From: Mycobacterium sp. 852013-50091_SCH5140682 | Lineage (GTDB): Bacteria > Actinomycetota > Actinomycetes > Mycobacteriales > Mycobacteriaceae | Length of the DNA: 64,000 nt | Direction of reading: 5' to 3' | Assembly (NCBI RefSeq): GCF_001665685.1 | Contig: NZ_LZTB01000118.1 | Coordinates: 62,001 to 126,000 of the forward strand | The notes under the pieces: generated by a model | What the model saw: the letters and a program-made list of their open reading frames with translations, nothing else | What the model was told of the DNA's origin: nothing | The model's database searches: none | Made by a program: the position numbers and the translations under genes | Shown here: positions 1 through 7,075 of the stretch, piece by piece | How positions within the stretch are numbered: position 1 is the stretch's first letter | Layout: every line of letters starts with the position of its first letter

Positions 1-32
1 GCCAACGCAGAACAGTTCCTTCAGCGCCGCTC

Positions 33-614
33 GTGAGCAACAGGCACCGCTCGCCGTCCTACCGGACGCTCCGCGCGCAGAATGCGCGACCTCGGTCCAG
101 TGGTATGGCTGGCGAAGCAACGGGCATATGCGGTGCCGCGTTATGCCGAGTGCAAAACGGTGCTGCGCGACGACAAGACCTTTCTGTCGGGCCACGGTGT
201 GGCACTCAATCCGATCACCAACCGAATGTCGCGAGGCACCACGCTCAACAGCGACGGTGTCGAGCACGAACAACGCCGCAAGCGCGTCGCGCACCGCATG
301 CTGCCGCGCGTTCTGCGGGCCATCAGTGGCACCGTCGACGACACGGCCCGCAGCGTCGTCGACACTACGCTGGCCAAGGGCGATACGACGGTGTCAGCGA
401 CCTCGCGGCCGAGCTACCGTTGGCCGTCGTGCCCGATCTCATCGGCTGGCCGCGCGATCAACGTGATCACCTGATTGCCTGGGCTGGAGCAACATTCGAT
501 GAACTCGGTCCGCTCAGCTGGCAGGCGATCAAAGCGGTACCCAACACCATGCGCATGTTGCACTTCGCCCGGCGCGTCGTTCGCGAGCGCAACGTCATCG
601 GGGGCTTCTGGTGA
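33..614 (+). pseudogene. Cytochrome P450 remnant, frameshifted and 3'-truncated
   Basis: Pieces of one bacterial P450 N-terminal half can be read by switching frames. The first frame gives SPSYRTLR. A second frame, from about base 82, carries the stretch with YAVPRYAECKTVLRDD, ALNPITNRMSRGTT and HEQRRKRVAHRMLP. Near base 390 the reading returns to the first frame for DGVSDLAAELPLAVVPDLIGW and the following helices. The sequence then stops at 614, before the I-helix, the ExxR motif and the haem-binding cysteine loop. At least two frameshifts plus loss of the 3' half make a working haem enzyme impossible. The 190 bases after it hold no gene I can recognise. Confidence 0.75.
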
Positions 615-807
615 TTGACTGGGCCCAGCGTGCACCCGGGTTGTTCCTGCTCTGCGCCGTGCTGGCGTTCTCCCGCTCGCTGGCCTTGCTCTGCCTGGGC
701 GCCATCGGCTGGCAGGAGGGCCGGCAAAAATTCAGCTACGCGGCTAGCACGGAGGGTGGCGTACGCTCGACACTCTAGAAACTAAGTCAGTTCCGGAAGT
801 TCCCGGA

Positions 808-1448
808 TTGGCGAAGCCCGATGCGGCAGAACTGGCACTCGATGCAGCCGAACGACTGTTCTCCACCGATGGCTTTAGCCGCACGCGCATGGACGGCCTC
901 GCGCAAGAGCTCGGCATGAGCAAGAAGACGATCTACCGGTACTTCCCTGGAAAGCGCAGCCTCCTCGCAGAGGTTCTGGAGCGGCAGTTCGGACGGATCG
1001 AGAATGCACTGGCGGAGGCGGCCGAGGCGTCGGTCGGCAAGCCCTTCGAGCACCAGGTGGGAGATTTCCTAATCGCCGCTGGGGGCGAGCTGTCGCGGAT
1101 CCGCGCCCCCAGCTGCTGTCGGGCCGCGGCGATCCGATGGTCAGGTCGTTTATCGAGCAGCGCGTCGATGAGGTGGTATATCAGCGGATCGGCCACCTCT
1201 TCGACGCTGGTTACCGGCAGGGCGCGCTACAAACGCCACCCGAATTGCTCACCGTCATCGTCTGCGCCGCGCTGGAGGCGCTGCTCACCTCTGATCTGCC
1301 GCCGCGGCTCGATCGGAGCGCGGCCGATCTGCTGCGCGAAACAGTCGACGTGGTGCTGCGAGGCGCCCTGGCCAGTGGCAACAGCACACATACCGCGGCC
1401 CGGTCATCTACGTCGGGCAGTGACACAACTCAAAGGAGGTCCGAATGA
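808..1448 (+). pseudogene. TetR-family regulator with a one-base frameshift
   Basis: The N-terminal part (from a TTG start) has a normal TetR helix-turn-helix, with MDGLAQELGMSKKTIYRYF. The frame is lost at about codon 100, and the C-terminal ligand domain (FIEQRVDEVVYQRIGHLFDAG onward) continues in the next frame to a stop at 1448. The break falls in a run of five C at 1106-1110. A sixth C would restore one continuous protein reading RIRAPQLLSGRGDPMV across the joint. This is either a true inactivating deletion or a homopolymer error in the assembly; the sequence cannot tell which. The gene lies just upstream of the short ORF and the SDR and was probably their regulator. Confidence 0.8.
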
Positions 1449-1570
1449 CGAATAGTCAACAGAGCTGCAGAATCGTTCTGACTACAGACGCGAGCTGGTG
1501 GACCGGTGCCGGCCCATCCCAGTCGCTGAGGGCCGGTAGCGCACCCATCGGCGCCGAGGTGAATCGGTGA
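1445..1570 (+). CDS. Short ORF (41 aa) with consensus Shine-Dalgarno, coupled to the SDR
   Basis: The sequence AAAGGAGGT, a perfect anti-SD match, sits four bases before an ATG. The ATG opens a 41-residue reading frame (MTNSQQSCRIVLTT... ending GAEVNR). Its TGA stop overlaps the GTG start of the SDR (GTGA), the usual geometry of translational coupling. The peptide has no domain that I recognise. It could be a leader or coupling peptide, or the 5' end of a gene whose middle has been deleted. The very strong ribosome site is the best argument that it is translated. Confidence 0.4.
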   Translation: MTNSQQSCRIVLTTDASWWTGAGPSQSLRAGSAPIGAEVNR

Positions 1571-2319
1571 ACCCGAGTGCGCAGGCCGTGGTTGTCGGAG
1601 CCACGGGCGAGGTGGGCGCCGCCATCGTTGGGCGGCTACGGAAAGCCGGGGTGCCGGTGGTCGCGGTGGGGCGCGACCGTGAACGCCTCGAGCTATTAAG
1701 AGCAACCGACGACGGGATCACTGTCTGCGTTGCCGACATCGGTGATGACTCCGCAGGTGAGGCGATCGCCGCCGCCGTGTCAGGGCCTGTCCGGATGGTG
1801 GTCCAGACGGCAGCCGTGCCGCCAGCGGGACCCCTGGCCACGATCAGCCCAGATGCCCTCGGCCGGTCGGTGTCGTTGAAGCTCGGCGGATTGTTGCGTC
1901 TGATCCGCGCTGTTGAAGACCGGTTTACCGAGCGTGCCCGGATCGTGGCCATTGGCGGGCTCTTCGGTTCAGAACCCACGCCGGAAACCTGCTCGGCCGG
2001 TGTCACCAACGCAGCCCTGGCCAACCTCATTCGCCAGCTCTCCGACATGTACGGACCGAAGGGGGTGACCGTACACATGATCGCCCCGGGTGCCCTGGAA
2101 ACCGAGCGTCTCCGCCGGCTCGCCGGCACGGCAGCCCAGGCGCGTGGCGTCAGCGTCGAGGTCGTCCTCGGTGAATACCGGGCTCACTCATCACTGGGTC
2201 GGCTGACCACCCCCGACCAGATCAGTTGGGCAATAACTCAACTGCTGGCCCCCGAAGCCGACGCGCTACACGGTGCAACGCTCAACTTGGACAGCGGCTC
2301 GCGCCGGGGTCTCTTTTAG
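1567..2319 (+). CDS. SDR-family protein with degenerate catalytic residues
   Basis: A 250-residue Rossmann protein with an N-terminal dinucleotide-binding loop (GATGEVGAAI, about residues 12-21) and the typical C-terminal SDR shape (VHMIAPGALETERLRRL, then LDSGSRRG). In the active-site region, where classical SDRs have YxxxK, the sequence reads SAGVTNAALANLI, so neither the tyrosine nor the lysine is evident. It may therefore bind a cofactor without classical reductase chemistry, or use a variant mechanism. The GTG start is chosen because it overlaps the stop of the short upstream ORF. It probably forms a transcription unit with the following substrate-binding protein, about 100 bases downstream. 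Confidence 0.8.
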   Translation: MNPSAQAVVVGATGEVGAAIVGRLRKAGVPVVAVGRDRERLELLRATDDGITVCVADIGDDSAGEAIAAAVSGPVRMVVQTAAVPPAGPLATISPDALGRSVSLKLGGLLRLIRAVEDRFTERARIVAIGGLFGSEPTPETCSAGVTNAALANLIRQLSDMYGPKGVTVHMIAPGALETERLRRLAGTAAQARGVSVEVVLGEYRAHSSLGRLTTPDQISWAITQLLAPEADALHGATLNLDSGSRRGLF

Positions 2320-2420
2320 GCCGTCGCACCGGACCGGCCACGGCCGGGATGGTTCTCGGATTGGACCGGAACCGACGTCACGCGATTCAGGCGTCATGAG
2401 ATTAGGGAAGGAATTCTGCT

Positions 2421-3287
2421 GTGCACACCATCGATCTGGCTTATGTCGAGCGCGGCGTCCACGAGGAACTGGTCGCCCAAATCGCCGACCAGGAAGGCTA
2501 CTACGAAGATGAGGGTGTCCACGTCGCGATCCACAACGGGATTGGCTGGGGCCCGGAACGGCTGCGCCGCGGCGCATCGATCGGTTTGGGCCGGGCTCTG
2601 CTGCACCGACTGACGGGGGGCATCGGGTGGAAGGTGCTCAGCGTCAACACCCATCGTCCGCTGTTCTGGTTTGTCGGAAATGCCGATGTGACATCAATGG
2701 CTGATCTGCGTGGACGCCGGGTAGCGGTGCACCCCGGCCAAACCGCGCCTGGCTGGTTCACCCGGATCGTTCTTCGCGAATACGGCTTGGACCCCGACAA
2801 CGACGTGGAATGCGTGCCGCGGCTGCCGGTTAACTACCAGATGGACCTGCGACAGCTTCGAGACGGCTCGATCGACGCCGCATGTGTCGGCACAACGTTC
2901 TCCCCCGAACAAGTTGCCGAGGAAGAAGGGTTCCACGTGCTGGCCTGGGTCGGCGACCATATCCAGATTCCTACCGTGGGCATCGCGGTGGACCCCACCC
3001 ATATCCCGTTGGACAGCCCCGAATTGCAGGCGCTGGTGCGCGCCAATAACCGGGCCCTCCATACGATCGCCGACCAGCCCAGCCTGGCCGTCGACTACCT
3101 TGCCTCGTTCCTGGACAGGCTCACCCGTGAGGAAGTGCAACAGTATTTCGAACACTACATCGGCCCATACTTCACCGGAGACGGGCAGGTGGACCTCAAT
3201 GTCGCGCAACGCGGTATCGACGCGGTCGCGTCCGAACTCGGACTCGCCCCGATAGCCGCTCACGAGATCTATGAGCCGCCCCGGTGA
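2421..3287 (+). CDS. NMT1/THI5-like (SsuA/TauA-type) substrate-binding protein
   Basis: A 288-residue periplasmic-binding-protein fold of the NMT1/THI5 type. Typical features are IADQEGYYEDEGVHV near the N-terminus, MADLRGRRVAVHPGQTA at about residues 92-108, and the GSIDAACVGT segment where such proteins face their ligand. There is no signal peptide or lipobox, so the protein is probably cytoplasmic or is not the classical lipoprotein of an importer, and no permease or ATPase gene is next to it. Related cytoplasmic proteins include pyrimidine-precursor synthases and phthalate-decarboxylase-like enzymes. The GTG start follows a GGGAAGGAA ribosome site. The substrate is unknown. Confidence 0.75.
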   Translation: MHTIDLAYVERGVHEELVAQIADQEGYYEDEGVHVAIHNGIGWGPERLRRGASIGLGRALLHRLTGGIGWKVLSVNTHRPLFWFVGNADVTSMADLRGRRVAVHPGQTAPGWFTRIVLREYGLDPDNDVECVPRLPVNYQMDLRQLRDGSIDAACVGTTFSPEQVAEEEGFHVLAWVGDHIQIPTVGIAVDPTHIPLDSPELQALVRANNRALHTIADQPSLAVDYLASFLDRLTREEVQQYFEHYIGPYFTGDGQVDLNVAQRGIDAVASELGLAPIAAHEIYEPPR

Positions 3288-3560
3288 GCCGCGGCACACA
3301 ACATCGGCACTGGCGTCGCCACCCCGGGACTTCCCGGCGAAAGTCGTGAGCCCCCTGAACGGCGCAGCCCGCAATCACGGCGGCAGCCTGTCCCTGACGC
3401 TGCGCGCGCCGACGTCGGCGACCAACCGACCTTAGACATCACGGATGACCACATCGGCGACCGTGCTCCTCCAGACGGTACCGTTCAGGCTCTCCTCGAT
3501 GCCTGACCACTCAGAGCGGCCCGACCGCTCGGGGGAAACCACCTGGGTAGACACTATGAC

Positions 3561-4112
3561 GTGGCCCTTTCTGCGACAGTATTCAAAGTCGAACTTGGCG
3601 TCTCCGATGTCGATCACGGTTACTACGCCGATCACACGCTGACCGTGGCCCGGCATCCCAGTGAGACCGATGAGCGGATGGTGGTGCGGTTGTTGGCGTT
3701 TGGCCTGCGCGCACACCGGCTCAGCGACGTCGACGGTGGGTTGGCGTTCGGGGCAGGCCTGTCCACCCCTGGCGTACCGGACTTGCGGCTCGCCGACTAC
3801 ACCGGCCGGATCCTGGAGTGGATCAACGTCGGCCAGCCCGACGAACGCGTCTTGGGCAAGGCGGTCAGCCAGGCGGACCAGGTGCTGCTGTTCCCGTTTT
3901 CCGCCGGCGTGGCCACCTGGTGGCGCACCGTCGGCCCCAAAGTGGCGGGGCTGCCGAACCTGTCGGTGGTGCAGATACCGCACGCACCGGTGCAGCAACT
4001 GGCCCAGACTGTCGATCGACGGGTCTCGGCGCAGGTGATGGTGATCGAAGGTCAGGTGACGATGACCGTAGGCGGAGTCGACGCCACCTTCACGCCCGAG
4101 CCGTTGCAGTGA
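3561..4112 (+). CDS. yaeQ: YaeQ family protein
   Basis: A 183-residue protein matching E. coli YaeQ along its length. The hallmark segment RHPSETDERMVVRLLAFGL lies at about residues 31-49, EWINVGQPD at about 86-94, and SQADQVLLF follows. The family has a fold related to PD-(D/E)xK nucleases, and the conserved acidic residues (E and D of SETDER, E and D around EWINVGQPD) are present. The cellular role is not established. The start is GTG. The 3' end of this gene recurs, partly inverted, 4.9 kb downstream, so the gene is one side of a duplication that brackets the TIR-sheath gene. Confidence 0.85.
   Translation: MALSATVFKVELGVSDVDHGYYADHTLTVARHPSETDERMVVRLLAFGLRAHRLSDVDGGLAFGAGLSTPGVPDLRLADYTGRILEWINVGQPDERVLGKAVSQADQVLLFPFSAGVATWWRTVGPKVAGLPNLSVVQIPHAPVQQLAQTVDRRVSAQVMVIEGQVTMTVGGVDATFTPEPLQ
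3930..3962 (+). repeat. Inverted repeat partner within yaeQ (matches 8819-8851 on the other strand)
   Basis: These 33 bases of yaeQ reappear as the reverse complement at 8819-8851 with one mismatch (32/33). In the downstream copy this inverted piece directly abuts the direct copy of the yaeQ 3' end, which shows a local inversion or template switch. Confidence 0.9.
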
Positions 4113-4133
4113 ACGTCTGAGCCCGAGGTGTCC
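3986..4133 (+). repeat. Direct repeat copy 1: 3' end of yaeQ (148 bp)
   Basis: The last part of yaeQ plus 21 bases beyond its stop recur in the same orientation at 8855-9002, with three mismatches in 148 bases by direct reading. The two copies bracket about 4.7 kb that includes the acetyltransferase, secreted-protein, membrane-protein and TIR-sheath genes. Confidence 0.92.
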
Positions 4134-4268
4134 ATGGCCGCCGGTCCTCCCGTCGTTTTCGGTTGCCGCGTAGCGCTTTCCGTCCGCTACCACCGAACGT
4201 GGTTGCCAAGTTTCGCAGTAAGGTGCGTCGCCATACGAGATGTCCGCGGCCGGTGACAGGATCGAGAT

Positions 4269-4838
4269 ATGACGAAGAACGCGGCGCGGCTGATTCCCAG
4301 AGGTACCGACGAATCGCGCCATGTGGTTGAGCGGGTCCAGGTTGTCATGGACCTGACGTCGCAGCTGAACGTCCTACGGCACTCGGACCTGGATAGTCGC
4401 AACTCGTTGCTGAAAGAAATCCTGGGTCAGTCGCTGCCTGAGACCACCACAATCTACCCGCCGTTTTATTGCGACTACGGGCTAAACCTGCGTCTGGGCG
4501 ACCGCGTTTTCGTCAACCAGAATTGCTCGTTTTATGACCTTGGGGGCATCACAAACGGCGACCGCACAATGATCGGGCCAGGCGTCACGCTGTGTACCGC
4601 CGGCCATCCCGTAGAACCGGCGGCGCGGTTCGACGGCATCACTGTCTCCCCGATCAACGTTGGTACGAATGTGTGGATCGGGGCCACCGCGACTATCGCT
4701 CCTGGTGTCACCATCGGTTCAGGATCGGTCGTTGCCGCGGGCGCGGTCGTCGCAACGGATGTTCCGCCGAACTCACTCGTTAGCAGCGCTGGTCAAATAC
4801 ACCGACGAGATCTTGGCGATGCCACCCAAAACGTGTGA
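4269..4838 (+). CDS. Maltose/galactoside-type O-acetyltransferase (hexapeptide repeat)
   Basis: A 189-residue left-handed beta-helix acetyltransferase. It has an N-terminal alpha-helical cap with RNSLLKEILGQ, then YPPFYCDYGLNLRLGDRVF. The catalytic histidine lies in CTAGHPV (about residues 110-116), followed by hexapeptide coils (NVWIGATATIAPGVTIGSGS). Family members acetylate sugars using acetyl-CoA. The last twenty residues (SSAGQIHRRDLGDATQNV) differ from the usual GxPAK/R ending, so the tail may have been altered. It is a single gene between yaeQ and the secreted protein, and its natural acceptor cannot be deduced. Confidence 0.85.
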   Translation: MTKNAARLIPRGTDESRHVVERVQVVMDLTSQLNVLRHSDLDSRNSLLKEILGQSLPETTTIYPPFYCDYGLNLRLGDRVFVNQNCSFYDLGGITNGDRTMIGPGVTLCTAGHPVEPAARFDGITVSPINVGTNVWIGATATIAPGVTIGSGSVVAAGAVVATDVPPNSLVSSAGQIHRRDLGDATQNV

Positions 4839-4961
4839 GGGCCAGACCCTCAGCATGGGGCGAAGGGGCTTTCCAGCAATTTTTGTCTAAGCGACCGTGG
4901 CGAACTCAGGGAGCCACACCGGTGACTGACGTTCCCGACAGCGAATCGGATTCGATACCCG

Positions 4962-5213
4962 CTACCAGGTGGTGCCATCAAGACCGGGAATCACGCACCG
5001 CCCGTCCGCGGCCACGCGCCCGATCACCATGCTGTCGTAGCCAGTGCAGGACGAGTTGAGCGGCTCGCAGGTATTGATGGACGTGATCACCTTGCCGGCG
5101 CCGCACGGGGTCCCCGGAGCTGGAGGGTCGGCTGCGGCGAGGGCACTGCTGAAGCTGAACGCAAGCATCGCTGCAGACGTTACGACGAGGGAGCGGGTCA
5201 AGTAAGACATCAT
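4962..5213 (-). CDS. Small secreted cysteine-containing protein
   Basis: An 83-residue protein with a clear Sec signal peptide: a short basic start (SYLTRS), a hydrophobic core (LVVTSAAMLAFSFSSA) and an AxA site at ALAAA. The mature part of about 55 residues has four cysteines (in PCGAGK, NTCEP, SSCTG and GRCVI), which probably form two disulfides. It resembles the many small secreted proteins of unknown role in mycobacteria. The start follows AGAGG with a six-base gap. It is read alone on the minus strand. No enzymatic motif is visible. Confidence 0.75.
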   Translation of the reverse strand: MMSYLTRSLVVTSAAMLAFSFSSALAAADPPAPGTPCGAGKVITSINTCEPLNSSCTGYDSMVIGRVAADGRCVIPGLDGTTW

Positions 5214-5639
5214 CGGTACCTCTTCTGTTGATGGCCCCGACGTGCCTTGATGCTACGCCCGAGGCGGACGACTGCAGCTGTGCTGAACCGGAGGTGGAGT
5301 TGACCAATCCGACGGGACCGAAACTTCCCCCGGCGAACTTGCTCCGGTGAAGGCCTTTAGCGTTGCTCGTAGTGGATGGGTAAGAGAGCCCACCATGTCC
5401 AACGAATCCAGACGCACCTGAGCGCGGAGGATGGTCTCACACCAATGTGATTGGATCCCAAGAACCTCGGCAAAATCAGTTCCGTCTCCGATCTGAACTG
5501 CTTGGCTGTCCCCCAATCGGTGGACAGAGATGTCCTCCAGCGCATCCGCTGGTCGCCGGATACACACGGCCCTGACCGTGCGGGACGCTGTACTCATCAC
5601 AGGCTACGACGCATCGACCCGGCTCGAAAGGACATCACA
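5214..5639. other. Intergenic stretch, no confident gene
   Basis: This must hold the promoter of the small secreted protein on the left and that of the membrane protein on the right. A 115-codon minus-strand frame at 5253-5600 is open, but its codon third positions are not strongly GC-biased and the product is not recognised, so I do not call it. Confidence 0.5.
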
Positions 5640-6311
5640 GTGACCGCCAGCCCCATCGACGTCATCGAGTCCTCGAAGTCAACCGACCGCACGAACGTCG
5701 GTCTATCCGCGGCCAAAGGGCGCGCCATCGTCCGCACGGTTCTCGAGGTGGCGGCACCATTGATTGCGTTCTACGGTCTTCGCGCCACCGGACATTCGGA
5801 GTACTTCGCGCTGCTGGCCGCCACGATCGTCGCCGGTATCCCGGTGGTGTACAGCCTCGCCAGATCACGCCGACTCGATCCCTACTGCGGCTACCTCATG
5901 TTGATGTTCGGGCTGACTCTGACGGTCGCGCTGGTCACTACCAATCCCCAGCTAATCCTCGCCGGACAGACCCTAGTCGGGGCCGCCGCGGCCGTGATCT
6001 TCCTGGCCAGCTGCGCGCTCGGCAAGCCAATGACACAGTTCATCGCCGCGAGGTTCATGCCGATGACCGCGACCTCCGGAGACCGTATGCCGGCGGCGCT
6101 GCAGTCGCTGCACATCCGGCTGACCGTGATTGTCGGTGTCGGGCTACTGATCCAGGTGGCCGTCCTCCTGGTCATCATCTTCACGCTGCCCTTCGACGTC
6201 GCCAACGGCTTGGTGAACCTCATTGGTTACCTCGCCGTCCTCGTCATCGGCGCGCCCGTGGCCCTCATGATCCGCCGGTACAAGAAGGAACAAATCCAAC
6301 CGCCCGCATGA
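5640..6311 (+). CDS. VC0807-like integral membrane protein
   Basis: A 223-residue protein with about six membrane segments. The pattern is typical of the VC0807 family: VLEVAAPLIAFYGLRATGHSEYFALLAATIVAGIPVV as a first hairpin, then RRLDPYCGYLMLMFGLTLTVAL, then a helix pair ending at ASCALGKPM, and a C-terminal hairpin before RRYKKEQ. No enzymatic or transport role is established for the family. The GTG start is preferred because it begins the first soluble stretch (TASPIDVIES) and follows an AAAGGA ribosome site; the frame stays open upstream without homology. Confidence 0.7.
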   Translation: MTASPIDVIESSKSTDRTNVGLSAAKGRAIVRTVLEVAAPLIAFYGLRATGHSEYFALLAATIVAGIPVVYSLARSRRLDPYCGYLMLMFGLTLTVALVTTNPQLILAGQTLVGAAAAVIFLASCALGKPMTQFIAARFMPMTATSGDRMPAALQSLHIRLTVIVGVGLLIQVAVLLVIIFTLPFDVANGLVNLIGYLAVLVIGAPVALMIRRYKKEQIQPPA

Positions 6312-6899
6312 ACACTGGTGCCATACCTGTTGAGAGCCCATCCAATTCGCTTCAGGATCTGGTGCACGCTGACGAGTCGGCGACGTCCCATCAGGTTTCC
6401 GGCGTCGGCCACCGCGGCAGCGGGCTCGGAGACCGACGGGAACCCGCGCTGGTGATCTCACCGGCGCAGTGTCAGCCCATTCCACAGCCTGCAGAAGTGG
6501 CCGATCGGGAGCCGGCGGCACGGCTTCTGGATCCGAGTAGCTCACCACGCGTCGCCACTTTTGACGCCAGCGGTCACCAATGATGTGGGTGAGGTTGCCT
6601 TCGGCGGGGTCGAAGTCGAGGAAAGGCAGTGCCAGGACAAGATCGTGCTCCAACGAACTGACTACAGCTGAGATCGCGGCCACGAGGTGATGGAAGGCGT
6701 TCATCGCCATGACGACCTTCCCCGGCCGGAACGACGACCACGAGCCGAACTCGTTCATCTCGCTCTCTGAAACGTCATCAACCACTTCGGGGTTGGTGGC
6801 CCGCCCGCGGACCAGCCTTGCCCCTTGATCGCACGAGAGCACGAGTAGTTTGGTACTCGAATCCGCTAAGCCCAGCCTGTGTCTGACGGGTACACGCAC
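6144..6899 (-). CDS. Doubtful hypothetical protein opposite the membrane gene
   Basis: The first 135 codons read like a protein (for example SSTKLLVLSCDQGARLV and VVMAMNAFHHLVAAISAVV). The remainder is arginine-rich and overlaps the end of the membrane gene on the other strand. If real, it is probably an N-terminal fragment whose original end was lost. I recognise no family. Otherwise the 760 bases between the membrane gene and the TIR-sheath gene contain nothing that I can assign. Confidence 0.2.
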   Translation of the reverse strand: MRVPVRHRLGLADSSTKLLVLSCDQGARLVRGRATNPEVVDDVSESEMNEFGSWSSFRPGKVVMAMNAFHHLVAAISAVVSSLEHDLVLALPFLDFDPAEGNLTHIIGDRWRQKWRRVVSYSDPEAVPPAPDRPLLQAVEWADTAPVRSPARVPVGLRARCRGGRRRKPDGTSPTRQRAPDPEANWMGSQQVWHQCSCGRLDLFLLVPADHEGHGRADDEDGEVTNEVHQAVGDVEGQREDDDQEDGHLDQ

Positions 6900-7075
6900 G
6901 AGGCAATGGGCGGAAGTGCCGATCTAGCCCAGCGTGTCACTGAGGATGCGGCAATATGAAAACCACTTATTGATGCTGAGATCTATTGCCTCTAACGGCC
7001 TTCAGCGAGCGTTCACCCCATACACCCACGGTGAGGGCATTACGCGAGGATGTCAGCGATCGAGGGCGGACTTGC

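Noticed and set aside
4152..4200. Possible repeat with 33474-33521 (CGTTTTCG...CGCTTTCCG)
   Set aside because: Only about three quarters of the bases agree over some 40 positions, too weak to call a repeat without a genome-wide count.
5253..5600. 115-codon minus-strand frame between the secreted-protein and membrane genes
   Set aside because: Third-position base use is mixed, no homology is recognised, and it would occupy both promoters.
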